Assembly (NCBI RefSeq): GCF_963678635.1
Contig: NC_087071.1
Coordinates: 21,297,194 to 21,361,193, forward strand
Direction: 5' to 3'
From: Symsagittifera roscoffensis
Taxonomy: Eukaryota > Xenacoelomorpha > Acoela > Convolutidae
DNA length: 64,000 nucleotides
Shown: positions 9,853 to 18,553 of the stretch, piece after piece
Layout of the letters: each line of letters starts with the position of its first letter
Position numbering within the stretch: the first letter of the stretch is position 1
Translations under genes and position numbers: made by a program
The notes under the pieces: model-generated
What the model was told of the DNA's origin: nothing
What the model saw: only the letters and a program-made list of their open reading frames with translations
Database searches by the model: none

Positions 9853-12458
9853 AATTATTAATTTTTCTCCAACTCTTTTTTCTAGTAACCTCAAATCAAA
9901 ACATAAACCCTTCCCCTCGTACAGGACCACAAGATTTATTAGTAACACATTACGATTGCGAAGAAAATGAACAAAAAACACTACATAAATATGCAATAAA
10001 TCAAGTATCACAATGTGAAACAGAACCACAAGCTATAGAAACCACAGATGTAATAGCAACACTCTATTCAAAAGCCCGAGCAACAACAGTTACAGGTTAT
10101 AAATTCACAGCAACATTTTCCGAAAAGAAAGTACATTGTTCACAAGTCTCGAACGGAAACAAAAACCGACTTGACCATGAATCATTCTATCAAAGTAATA
10201 TAGAACGTCTTTTACATCTCAATCCCGACGATTGTAAAAATGAATTACTTAGACTAAACATCACACAAAATAAAAACTCCCAAAGAAAATTAGTTAATTT
10301 TCAAGTTTTTTCAGACTCTGTACACCAATCACAACTTGAAAGACACCAAGGACATATAAAACTAGACGAAAAATACCCGTATAACGGCGCACACGGACGA
10401 TTAACCTATGACCTACATGATAAACATTGGATACCACACATTGGTATAAATAACCCATCAAACTGCAAAGCAGACACGAAAAATAAAGGATACCAAGAAA
10501 TAATGTTTTTCGATTGGAAAATACAACTCGAAAAAATACAACTCACACGAGATTTATCTGATAATACAATGATCTATCAAGGAATCCGACTACCTTGTAA
10601 AAATGATCAAGGATATTGCGACCCTACAACAAGAACACAAGCAACAATTGTTTGGTTCCCCGAAGATACATGTACAACATTTCAAGTAGCAAAAATACAC
10701 GCTCGTATGATAAAATTTCACGAAAAATATTTCATACAATCAATTCCTTATGAACAAGTCCATCCATCACGCAAACTAAGTTCCGATTTTAGAAACATAG
10801 ACAATATAGAAAATAAATTGACACGTTTTCAAATATATCAAGAAACAGAACTTGCATGTAAATACAGGAATCCACTTCACAGAACACAATACTCTGAAAT
10901 ATTAGTTGAATATGAAAAAGGATTCGACATGACCACTGGAAAAGTAAAAATCGACCCATATGCCACAGGTCATCCTCCAAACGAAGGAACATCCTATATA
11001 CCAGTTAATTTTCAAAAAAGCAACGGACAACCTGGTGGACATCTAAAACCTTATGACACCAGAAGCACACGCTTACAAGAATTATCACTAATGAATACTA
11101 CATATTTCGGTAATATCCACTATGATATTCATTTAGATATGAAACTAGATTATACAATTAGCCGAATTTTTCAAGAAATGTCACTCTCCGAATTAGAAAC
11201 ACTACACCAACTATGCGAATTAGAACGAACACAAATATTACAATCACTTGCACTAGCAGTATTAAAAATACCCTATGCAGGATACTTATTATCTGGAAAT
11301 AGATCAAATTTTTTAGACTATGAAGGAAACATCTTATGGTTTTATACTTGTACTAAAAAAGTATCACCACTATACGTTTTTGAAGATAAACGATGTTATA
11401 AAAGAATCCCTATCTTTTATAAGAATAAAGTACATTTCGTGGATACACTTTCACGAAGAACCTATTTCTGGGATACCGCAGTCCCATGTGGATCAGAAAA
11501 TAGCCACAATGTAGTACAACTAAACCCTGATGAAAATAAATATTATCTTCTCACTCCATATCCCACATTAATGCAATCACTCAAAAAATTTTCACCAGAA
11601 AGCATTCGCGCTATCGCTCGAAACCCAAATATAGACTTACAATCAATAGGAATCTATTCAAAATCAGATATTCAACATCACATTAGAACACAACAATTCC
11701 AAGAATTATTAACACAAATGGACACTATACAAAGACAATCAATTGACCAAAATCTACGCAAACTTGCAGAAACCGCAGGTTTTGCCGATATCTACACGCA
11801 AGACTACAGCGGATATTTTAAAGACATTAAAGATTATATATATCTAAACGGCGAAAAATACCGTCCCCAAGATATATCACCAATCAACATTTTTAGCTTT
11901 GTTACACTCAAGAATGAAATCCTTGATTTTCTAGGATGGCCCTACTACATCTTAGAAAAATTGACTATTTTATACGCAATGTTTAACTTTATTGGATTTC
12001 TTTTCTCACTCTTAAAAGGAATCTACAATACATGTGCTATACACACACAAGTAAACAGACAAGCAAGTGTAGCACGCATACTATTTGCAGGATTTTTTGG
12101 AATCTTTTCCACATCTATAAACAAAATTCTTTTAGACGCACAAATAAAAGAATATAACACAAAAATAACAACACGACAAAATACATACGACGAAGAACAT
12201 AACAATGTCGACACACAGCCAACGGCACCACAATTACCACCCCTACCAAATAACCATCCATTATCCCTAGTCCCACGAAATTTTCGAAATTTAGCAATCA
12301 CACATAATCCAAATTTTCGACTCAATACATCGCAAAGTCCCGTCCAACATATAATGACACATCAATCACAAGATGATAATACTTATGAACAAATTATTGA
12401 ACAACCCCATACCACCGCTTTTCAGTCTCAAAATAATCATTTTTTTAGCCCACGATGA
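9840..12458 (+). CDS. Env-like membrane glycoprotein of the retrovirus-like element
   Basis: An 872-residue frame starting at an ATG. It has an N-terminal signal peptide (about residues 1-18), a Cys-rich ectodomain with several N-glycosylation sequons, an R-S-T-R dibasic-type site at 408-411 that could be a cleavage point, a transmembrane span near 708-727 with a second hydrophobic stretch near 745-765, and a tail of about 105 residues. Such a protein would mediate membrane fusion and spread of particles. Cysteine spacing in the first third loosely recalls glycoproteins of negative-strand RNA viruses (chuvirus-like) known to be captured by LTR elements; that link is inference. The frame is intact. 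Its TGA overlaps the next ATG as ATGA. Confidence 0.78.
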   Translation: MYILKLLIFLQLFFLVTSNQNINPSPRTGPQDLLVTHYDCEENEQKTLHKYAINQVSQCETEPQAIETTDVIATLYSKARATTVTGYKFTATFSEKKVHCSQVSNGNKNRLDHESFYQSNIERLLHLNPDDCKNELLRLNITQNKNSQRKLVNFQVFSDSVHQSQLERHQGHIKLDEKYPYNGAHGRLTYDLHDKHWIPHIGINNPSNCKADTKNKGYQEIMFFDWKIQLEKIQLTRDLSDNTMIYQGIRLPCKNDQGYCDPTTRTQATIVWFPEDTCTTFQVAKIHARMIKFHEKYFIQSIPYEQVHPSRKLSSDFRNIDNIENKLTRFQIYQETELACKYRNPLHRTQYSEILVEYEKGFDMTTGKVKIDPYATGHPPNEGTSYIPVNFQKSNGQPGGHLKPYDTRSTRLQELSLMNTTYFGNIHYDIHLDMKLDYTISRIFQEMSLSELETLHQLCELERTQILQSLALAVLKIPYAGYLLSGNRSNFLDYEGNILWFYTCTKKVSPLYVFEDKRCYKRIPIFYKNKVHFVDTLSRRTYFWDTAVPCGSENSHNVVQLNPDENKYYLLTPYPTLMQSLKKFSPESIRAIARNPNIDLQSIGIYSKSDIQHHIRTQQFQELLTQMDTIQRQSIDQNLRKLAETAGFADIYTQDYSGYFKDIKDYIYLNGEKYRPQDISPINIFSFVTLKNEILDFLGWPYYILEKLTILYAMFNFIGFLFSLLKGIYNTCAIHTQVNRQASVARILFAGFFGIFSTSINKILLDAQIKEYNTKITTRQNTYDEEHNNVDTQPTAPQLPPLPNNHPLSLVPRNFRNLAITHNPNFRLNTSQSPVQHIMTHQSQDDNTYEQIIEQPHTTAFQSQNNHFFSPR

Positions 12459-14254
12459 GCCGCCAACTTGGATCACTCCACCGATCAAATTCCCATCCAA
12501 CCAATCTTACCTCTTCAATCCCAATCATACCACTTTTTGCTTTTCCGCCACCCGATTTTCCATCTAGCAATGTAACATCAGGCATGAATTCCGACACTAA
12601 CTCACATATTTCAGTTTTATACTCCATCTCACAGCTAAATAACCCGAATATTGAAACCCCCGATGAATTTGCCGACTCAGAACCATCCCCATCCAATAAT
12701 TTTCATAACCCTTCTAATTTTTCTCAACCTCCTTTTCAACCCATATTGTCAAATAACCCTGACCCAATCACTCCCACACCCTCTTATGCTTCCCAAGTTA
12801 CCCCAACCTACTCCTCATACCATTCTGACCAATCATCTCATTCTCCAGACACCCCCCGAATCTCCCCAGAACTAGATAATTTTATTACCCTCCAACAACA
12901 ACCCTACCATCTTAACACCCCGACCATAAACCAAATCTCCTCCACTACAGATTCATCCAATCCCCCTACACCCTCTACAAATTATACTGAATCATTAACA
13001 CCATCATCCACATCCACTATATCTTCACTAAACACAAATAGAGCTTACCGCACTTTTAAAAGAAAATTCCCCAACCATCCTTTCCCAGCAAAACCAGGAA
13101 CAGCCCGTGAATACATCAACCACCCCCAGCATACTAACACTAAAGAATTTTTAGCTATCACTCTACCCTCATTTCCACAATACACTTTAAACACCCCTCA
13201 CGACGCTAACGAAACACGCAACTTTGTAGATGAATACGTTTTAATGCCCACTCTCTCTTGGACCTCATACTATCATTTCACTAACCCTCTTTGCTTACCT
13301 TTATTCAGCACTTCCATCGATATAGAACGAAACAAAGACATGCTATATCGACTAACTACACCACTAACCGCTAGACAGTTTACTTACGTTGGATACAAAA
13401 AATCACTAAAAATACACACTGCACCTAGAGCTAATGAATATACACTAGAATACTACGATCACAACATCATCAGAGCTAACCAAGATCAATTCTTAGACGA
13501 CGATCGCTTCGCTAATCCACAAATCACCGAGAAATTTTTCATCAAGACACCATATGTATTTACACTAAACATCTTCGACCGAAAGTTTGATCACATTATT
13601 TCAGAAGCACTAACAAACACACAAGCATACGACAGTTTTAAAGAACGCTTCCAAATCTTTTCACTAACCTTTCATTTCCTTGCACCACACGAAAGAGATT
13701 TACACTGCTCACACGATATTATGTTGCGAACTAAACAAACACATACATACAGTTACTATCGTTTCATCCAAAATCACTTTGACCTCCACACACCCTCTAG
13801 ACAACCACACCATCGTTTCCAATTCATCAATTCAAAATACACTTCACCGTATTTCCTAAATTTCACATATTGTATTAAAGACACTAACCTCCATGGTATT
13901 CTTCGTAATTATGATCCCATAACCCAAATGTACATTTTCTGCCCCATCACCAAGACCTTCAACGCCGAAGAATCCCGACCCCTCCTTATCCCGCACGAGT
14001 TTGTACAACCTATAGAAATCCCAATTTTAGAATTCATCCACAACACTAAATTTAACCACAAATTATATAACTTAATCCAAAACACACCTTATGAGTTTGC
14101 AGTAGGCACTGAAGAACTAACCACTATTAAGGCACTTCAATTGCTTTGGCCACTGCTTCAGACTAAAAATATCATCCGCATTCTAGCTAAACTACTAACA
14201 ACTTCAGAACTAATTCACGACATCTTCCCCCACGGTTTTTTCCCCGACGACTAA
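12455..14254 (+). CDS. Accessory ORF downstream of Env, function unknown
   Basis: A 599-residue frame, intact, beginning at an ATG that overlaps the Env stop (ATGA), which suggests reinitiation after Env. Residues 1-195 are Ser/Pro/Asn/Thr-rich and probably disordered. Residues about 200-599 look globular, rich in Phe, Tyr, His and Asn, with few cysteines and no signal peptide or clear membrane span. Codon use is richer in C and in third-position C/T than Gag-Pol, so it may have a different origin. I recognise no domain. Position after env is that of accessory genes in complex retroviruses, but homology to those is not implied. Confidence 0.65.
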   Translation: MSRQLGSLHRSNSHPTNLTSSIPIIPLFAFPPPDFPSSNVTSGMNSDTNSHISVLYSISQLNNPNIETPDEFADSEPSPSNNFHNPSNFSQPPFQPILSNNPDPITPTPSYASQVTPTYSSYHSDQSSHSPDTPRISPELDNFITLQQQPYHLNTPTINQISSTTDSSNPPTPSTNYTESLTPSSTSTISSLNTNRAYRTFKRKFPNHPFPAKPGTAREYINHPQHTNTKEFLAITLPSFPQYTLNTPHDANETRNFVDEYVLMPTLSWTSYYHFTNPLCLPLFSTSIDIERNKDMLYRLTTPLTARQFTYVGYKKSLKIHTAPRANEYTLEYYDHNIIRANQDQFLDDDRFANPQITEKFFIKTPYVFTLNIFDRKFDHIISEALTNTQAYDSFKERFQIFSLTFHFLAPHERDLHCSHDIMLRTKQTHTYSYYRFIQNHFDLHTPSRQPHHRFQFINSKYTSPYFLNFTYCIKDTNLHGILRNYDPITQMYIFCPITKTFNAEESRPLLIPHEFVQPIEIPILEFIHNTKFNHKLYNLIQNTPYEFAVGTEELTTIKALQLLWPLLQTKNIIRILAKLLTTSELIHDIFPHGFFPDD

Positions 14255-14257
14255 CAG

Positions 14258-14294
14258 GTAAGTATGAATTAAGTAAATATTACTAACTAATTAG
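14258..14294 (+). other. Consensus splice donor, branch-site-like and AG motifs just after the last ORF
   Basis: Four bases after the stop, CAG is followed by GTAAGTA (near-perfect 5' splice site). A TACTAAC branch-like motif is at 14281-14287 and an AG at 14293-14294. Together they could mark a 37-nt mini-intron, or the donor could join to an acceptor further on. Chance is possible in AT-rich DNA. Confidence 0.25.
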
Positions 14295-14464
14295 AGTATT
14301 AAAAACTCACCATTCTTTAATCATGTTTTCTTTAGATTTTTAGCCTTCATCCTAGATCATCTGAAAAATTCACAAAAGAAAAATAAAAAATAGCAAACTT
14401 CTTCAAAACTGTTTAAGACCCTATTAAACTTTTGCACCAACAATTAAATAAATATAATACCAAT

Positions 14465-14608
14465 GCAGTAAATTAATTTATAAAATTTTCCCCCCAAAAG
14501 CAGTAAATCTAATTATAATGAAAATTTGTATCTTAAAATTCCCCCATAACTAGCAGTAAATTTCCAAATTCTATGCAGTAAATTGATAAAATGCAATTGC
14601 AGTACTAA
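14465..14608 (+). repeat. Four copies of GCAGTAAAT in degenerate direct repeats
   Basis: GCAGTAAAT occurs at 14465, 14500, 14553 and 14575, with a partial fifth at 14599. Two copies share a longer context (TAAAATT plus a C-run before the motif). Such clusters are common in LTR U3 control regions; that role is inference. Confidence 0.6.
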
Positions 14609-15914
14609 CCTTTTGATATTTTCATTCATTCGCACAGAAATTCTATCCACACTCGCACAGCTCGCCCACGAAGAATTGTTTAAAATAATGAATTTCAGTT
14701 TCAAGTTTTCACACTCAACAACTCTAACATACAATAACATGTTTCAAACTTTCCTTTAACCCGGTTGGAAAGGAATCATATACTAAACAAAACTAACCAA
14801 CGCAGCTTACTAAATACCACAAATCATAGAATAACAGCATGACTAAGAAAAGGAAACCAACGGTACCCAAACCGGATTAACCCAGTTTAAAACTGGATAA
14901 TTTATTCTTTTGAAGACTATTACAAAGTCTTAGAAAGAGATAATAAAACACAAAAAAGTCGAAAGACAAACCCATACCACAAACAATTTGCTTTTTGAAA
15001 AAAGTACATAACCAACAAGACACAAGTAAAACCACAACAAACCCAACATAAAACGTTGTCACATAACAGGACCCCTCACAAAAACCGCATGAAATCATAC
15101 TCCCACACCTGGCCTAACCCACCAGGAAGGACGTCCTGAGCATGCTCTATAGCCGGCCTAACCCACCGTGCTACATCCACGCTTTGTGACCACACCTTTA
15201 TTTTTAATAAGAGCTACTCAAGGGTGAGTAACTCTTCAAAATAACCGAACTAAAACAAAAAGCTTTTGTGAAAACAACTAACTAAAATCATTATTAAAAA
15301 ATATTAAACTAATAAAAGTTTTATAAAATGTAAAATCACATGATGCAATATATAGATCAGAATACAACACCAAGGACGAACATCAAAAGACAAGACGACC
15401 CCACTACACTCGAGAGAGAATGACCAACTACAATCGATATGCCGCTCACAATCACAACTCAAAGGATTTAGAGTACGACTTGACTTCGCAGAAAAGGACT
15501 TCATTGAACTAGACCAATGACCACCTCGATGTTCAAGTATACGTACAGATCCGAGTAACCAGGCCTCCCCTCCACGCACAATCTCCACGCCATTCCCAAG
15601 CTAGATCAGACACAAAAGAAGTTCTCCCCGAAGAACAGAAAAACCTGACATAGCCAACCATTCTGAAATCAGAATTGATTTGTCGTTGTCACAAGAAGAA
15701 GCGGAAGAAAATTATGATGTTCGCCAAATACCAACGTCCATCATCCATCCTTGAATTACAGAAGAACTGTTCTAAAAAACTCTGTAAAACCCGGATGGGT
15801 GGAACCTGATCTAAACTATATTTTATGATTGGATAAATTAAATGTTTTACCAATGTAAAGTATTTAATATTAACCAATCATGATCCATCTAACTAACAAC
15901 CCACTTATTTGTAA

Positions 15915-15942
15915 GTGCTGAAGTTACTTGTAATTTCAGCAC
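15915..15942 (+). other. Near-perfect 13-bp hairpin
   Basis: GTGCTGAAGTTAC at 15915-15927 pairs with 15930-15942 at 12 of 13 positions across a 2-nt gap. It sits about 60 nt before an AATAAA. It may be an RNA element of the presumed LTR. Confidence 0.5.
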
Positions 15943-16650
15943 CAGAGAGATTTGAATTTAACTTAGAAATTAGTTGGACTCTCCCGAGCACTTCAGCAGC
16001 CGCAATAAACCAGTATACCCTAGATCTATTGAGCCTAGCAGAGACTAGTTAAACAACCTGAGACTAGATAGTATAAGAGTAAGATTAGGATCGGTATTAG
16101 ACTAAGAAGTTGCACGAATCTATCCGGCCGAAAATAAGATAGCGTGACGAGCAGACGGTGTACCCTATCCGAAATTACTCTATGAGTTATACACCCCAGA
16201 TATAACTCAAAATCTATCGAATTGGATCCTGTTATTGACTAACTCATAGTTTTTTTTCAGATTGAAAACCCCATTCGCCACGTTATTCAAATTTCGTTCG
16301 ACTAACTTCTTAGTCGAATACTGGTCTTATTTCTACTCATTTTTCATAGACTCTATAGATCCTAACAAATACTGGAAAATCAAGTAGTTGAAGATCTACT
16401 TAATTTCGCAGTCTCTAGAAGTGGTTCGACTATGAACAGCCAAAAACTTCACCAAAAGGTTTCAAACCAATTATTGAGTATCATGATTTTGTAATATTTA
16501 TTTTAAAATCACAATCAGTGAAAAGATACAAAGCGTGAAACCTTGAACAATCAAGGGTTTATTGCAAGTTTTAAATATTATAAAAAAGGCTCTGATATTT
16601 TTTAAGAGTTTTTTCTCTAAAGTCAATTTGGTTTATTTTTTGTTTCAAAA

Positions 16651-16901
16651 TGATATAGGGACCAGTTTTGAGTTTATGTAAGTGCTATCAATTCTTCTAG
16701 ATAGACACCAGTTTGAGTTTATGTAAGTGCTATCAATTCTTCTTTCTGTCTGGGGACCTGCTGTCTTGACCTTGCGATCTCTAATGTCCGATGGGATCTG
16801 AAATAAAAGAGTGCAGTAAGATTTCGATTTGATGCCTAACAGTTTGCCTATAATAAAACTTATTAACAACCTTTTGAATTTCCAAACTTACGACTTTAAC
16901 A
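16651..16901 (+). repeat. 5' LTR (251 bp)
   Basis: TG...CA ends. It contains a tandem duplication (16661-16706 and 16707-16743) sharing the block TTTGAGTTTATGTAAGTGCT, and two AATAAA signals (16802 and 16852). An ATG at 16832 is in frame with gag through the LTR end, so the LTR could encode 23 extra N-terminal residues if transcription starts upstream of it. The last base, A16901, is the first base of the gag ATG. Confidence 0.93.
16661..16743 (+). repeat. Tandem duplication inside the 5' LTR
   Basis: Two adjacent copies of about 46 and 37 nt, nearly identical through ATTCTTCT. The same pair is in the 3' LTR at 22670-22752. Duplicated U3 blocks often act as enhancers. Confidence 0.8.
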
Positions 16902-18553
16902 TGGCGCAGCCAGCAGAGAAAAAAGGAGGGTGGAAAAATCCATTAAATATAGTAGCATTTTGGGAAACACGAACGCCGGAACCTCCAGTATTTTGGGAGG
17001 AGTGGATAATTAAATTTCACTGGGGGATGATAGCAAAATACGACATTGATCCCGATGATTTCTATTTTGCGAGTACTCTAAATGCGGCGGCTATCGCGGC
17101 GTTGCCTGAAGAAGTCAATGGAAAAAACCGTATCGATTCGGAAAAGAAGTTAAAGTCTAACTTGTATCTTTGTATCGGAGATGAGGCGCAACGCATATTT
17201 AAAGCACGGAAACCGACGGTTAACATTAAAACGGAACGGTACCCACGGGTCCTGGATGAGATGCAAAATGTTTTCCAACGTGAGAGGAATGTAACTCATG
17301 AGCGGGGACTGTTCTACGGACGAAAACAACGTGAGAACGAAACTTTCGAAAAATTTCATGCGGAGCTAAGTGCCCTAGCAGGAAGATGTGATTTTGCAAA
17401 CGCTGCCGAAAACGTCTGTGATATTTTCAATATGAATATGCGGGAATCGGACTGCCAACGAGAATTGTCACGATCAACTAAGTTACCGGAGGAAGTTTAC
17501 CGGATCGCCTTATCATATGAACGTGGTGAGCGCGCATACAAATCATATACGGGAAAACCAGCTTCATCAGCTCCGGCAATTTCAATAAAACAGGAGCCAG
17601 TAAACAATATAAGAAGGGGACAATGATTTTTTTGAGGCCGAGGACGTGCGGGACGTGGAAGATATACCCAAGGATCAAGTAGTAGTGGGGGAAGCGGAAA
17701 TAACCGTAGGTGCTACAATTGCGACGCGCCAAACTTTACCCTGGACCACATCGCGAGCTGTCCTGCAAAAGGAGCAACATGTAACTCATGCCGAAAACTG
17801 GGTCATTTTGAACGAACATGCCGAGGAATTAGAAGGGGTACTAACCAATGGAGAGGACGTGGACGAGTTGGATTGGTCAGGGAGGAAAATGAGCATCATC
17901 AAAGTACGCAGAACGTAAACGAATTGAATGAAGACCCAGTAATGTGGGTGAATCAGCAGGGGTGTGGGGAAAACGAGTCCATGACGTCGGGATCGGATGA
18001 CTACATGGTAATGTCGATAAAAAGGAAGAAAAATGAGACTGAATTAAAGATCCCTGGGGCCCGCGTTCAAGTGGAGGTGTCAGGTAAGAAGATGTGGTTG
18101 TGGATAGATAGTGGATCTCCAGTGACTATCTTCAGCATAAACGACCTAAAAACAACGTTAGGAAAAGCAAATATTCAACTACAACCGTCAAAAGAGGAAT
18201 TTCTGGATTACAACAACAACCGAATAAACATACTAGGGAAGGTAACAGTGATGATGTCGCTAAATGGCTGGGCAGCACCAGCGCGGGTGTCAGTAATATC
18301 CGGAAATCACCAATCAATCCTTGGGCGCGACTTGATGGGCACCCTGGGTCTCGAGCTAGTTCAAAGGAAGAAAGTGATGGGAATCACAGGGGAAGGGACC
18401 AGTCAAGAGGAGGAGGAATACGACGAATTGCAAACATACTTCTGTAAGTTGTACCCAAACTTATTTACTAGGATAGGGAAGATCCGGAATGCGAAAGTAA
18501 GAGCTGAATTTTTTGAAAATTTGAAGCCCATACAACAAAAAAAAAGGGCGTAG
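16901..18553 (+). pseudogene. gag-protease frame of the second Gypsy element, two in-frame TGA codons
   Basis: Starts at the ATG formed by LTR base 16901 plus the first two PBS bases. About 241 residues of Gag (capsid-like helices) run to TGA 17624-17626; after two Phe codons comes TGA 17633-17635; then the same frame continues with a Gly/Arg-rich box, two zinc knuckles (about 17711-17811: C-X2-C-X9-H-X4-C, then C-X2-C-X4-H-X4-C) and a protease with Asp-Ser-Gly at about 18107. The frame ends at a TAG (18551-18553) just after a 9-A run, where the RT frame takes over. Both TGAs lie in an Arg-rich, CG-containing stretch, so C-to-T change is a plausible origin. Function is that of Gag plus protease, but this copy cannot make it in one piece. 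Confidence 0.85.
16902..16919 (+). promoter_or_regulatory. Primer-binding site, overlapping the gag coding sequence
   Basis: TGGCGCAGCCAGCAGAG directly follows the LTR end. TGG pairs with the tRNA CCA tail. From general knowledge of animal tRNA-Ser 3' ends, a serine tRNA fits best with about two mismatches, but I could not check. The same bases encode the first Gag residues (Met-Ala-Gln-Pro-Ala-Glu). Confidence 0.75.

Larger units (their letters stand above)
1..14254 (+). mobile_element. Giant Ty3/Gypsy-type retrovirus-like element, internal region (5' end off window)
   Basis: One strand carries gag-pro, pol, two small hydrophobic ORFs, an ATG-less frame, env and a last ORF over more than 14 kb with no broken long frame. 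Typical Gypsy elements are 5-8 kb. All parts share a G-poor, A-rich coding strand. The 5' LTR, primer site and Gag start lie left of base 1; the 3' LTR is presumably in 14255-16650. Confidence 0.85.
14255..16650 (+). other. 3' end of the large element, presumed to include its 3' LTR (borders not resolvable)
   Basis: No convincing gene. Purine-rich runs near 14370-14390 could be a polypurine tract. Further on are short repeats, a strong hairpin (15915), a lone AATAAA near 16003, and paired copies of GGCCTAACCCACC near 15111 and 15155. With the 5' LTR outside the window I cannot test for an LTR by self-comparison. An 11-bp inverted pair (16100-16110 with 16305-16315) is also present. Confidence 0.4.

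Noticed and set aside
14255-16650. Exact 3' LTR of the large element
   Set aside because: Without its 5' LTR in view there is nothing to align; any border would be a guess.
16829-16900. Gag starting at 16829 (TTG) upstream of the LTR end
   Set aside because: TTG is not a normal eukaryotic start. The ATG at 16901 is the better start; the in-frame ATG at 16832 inside the LTR is kept only as an alternative.
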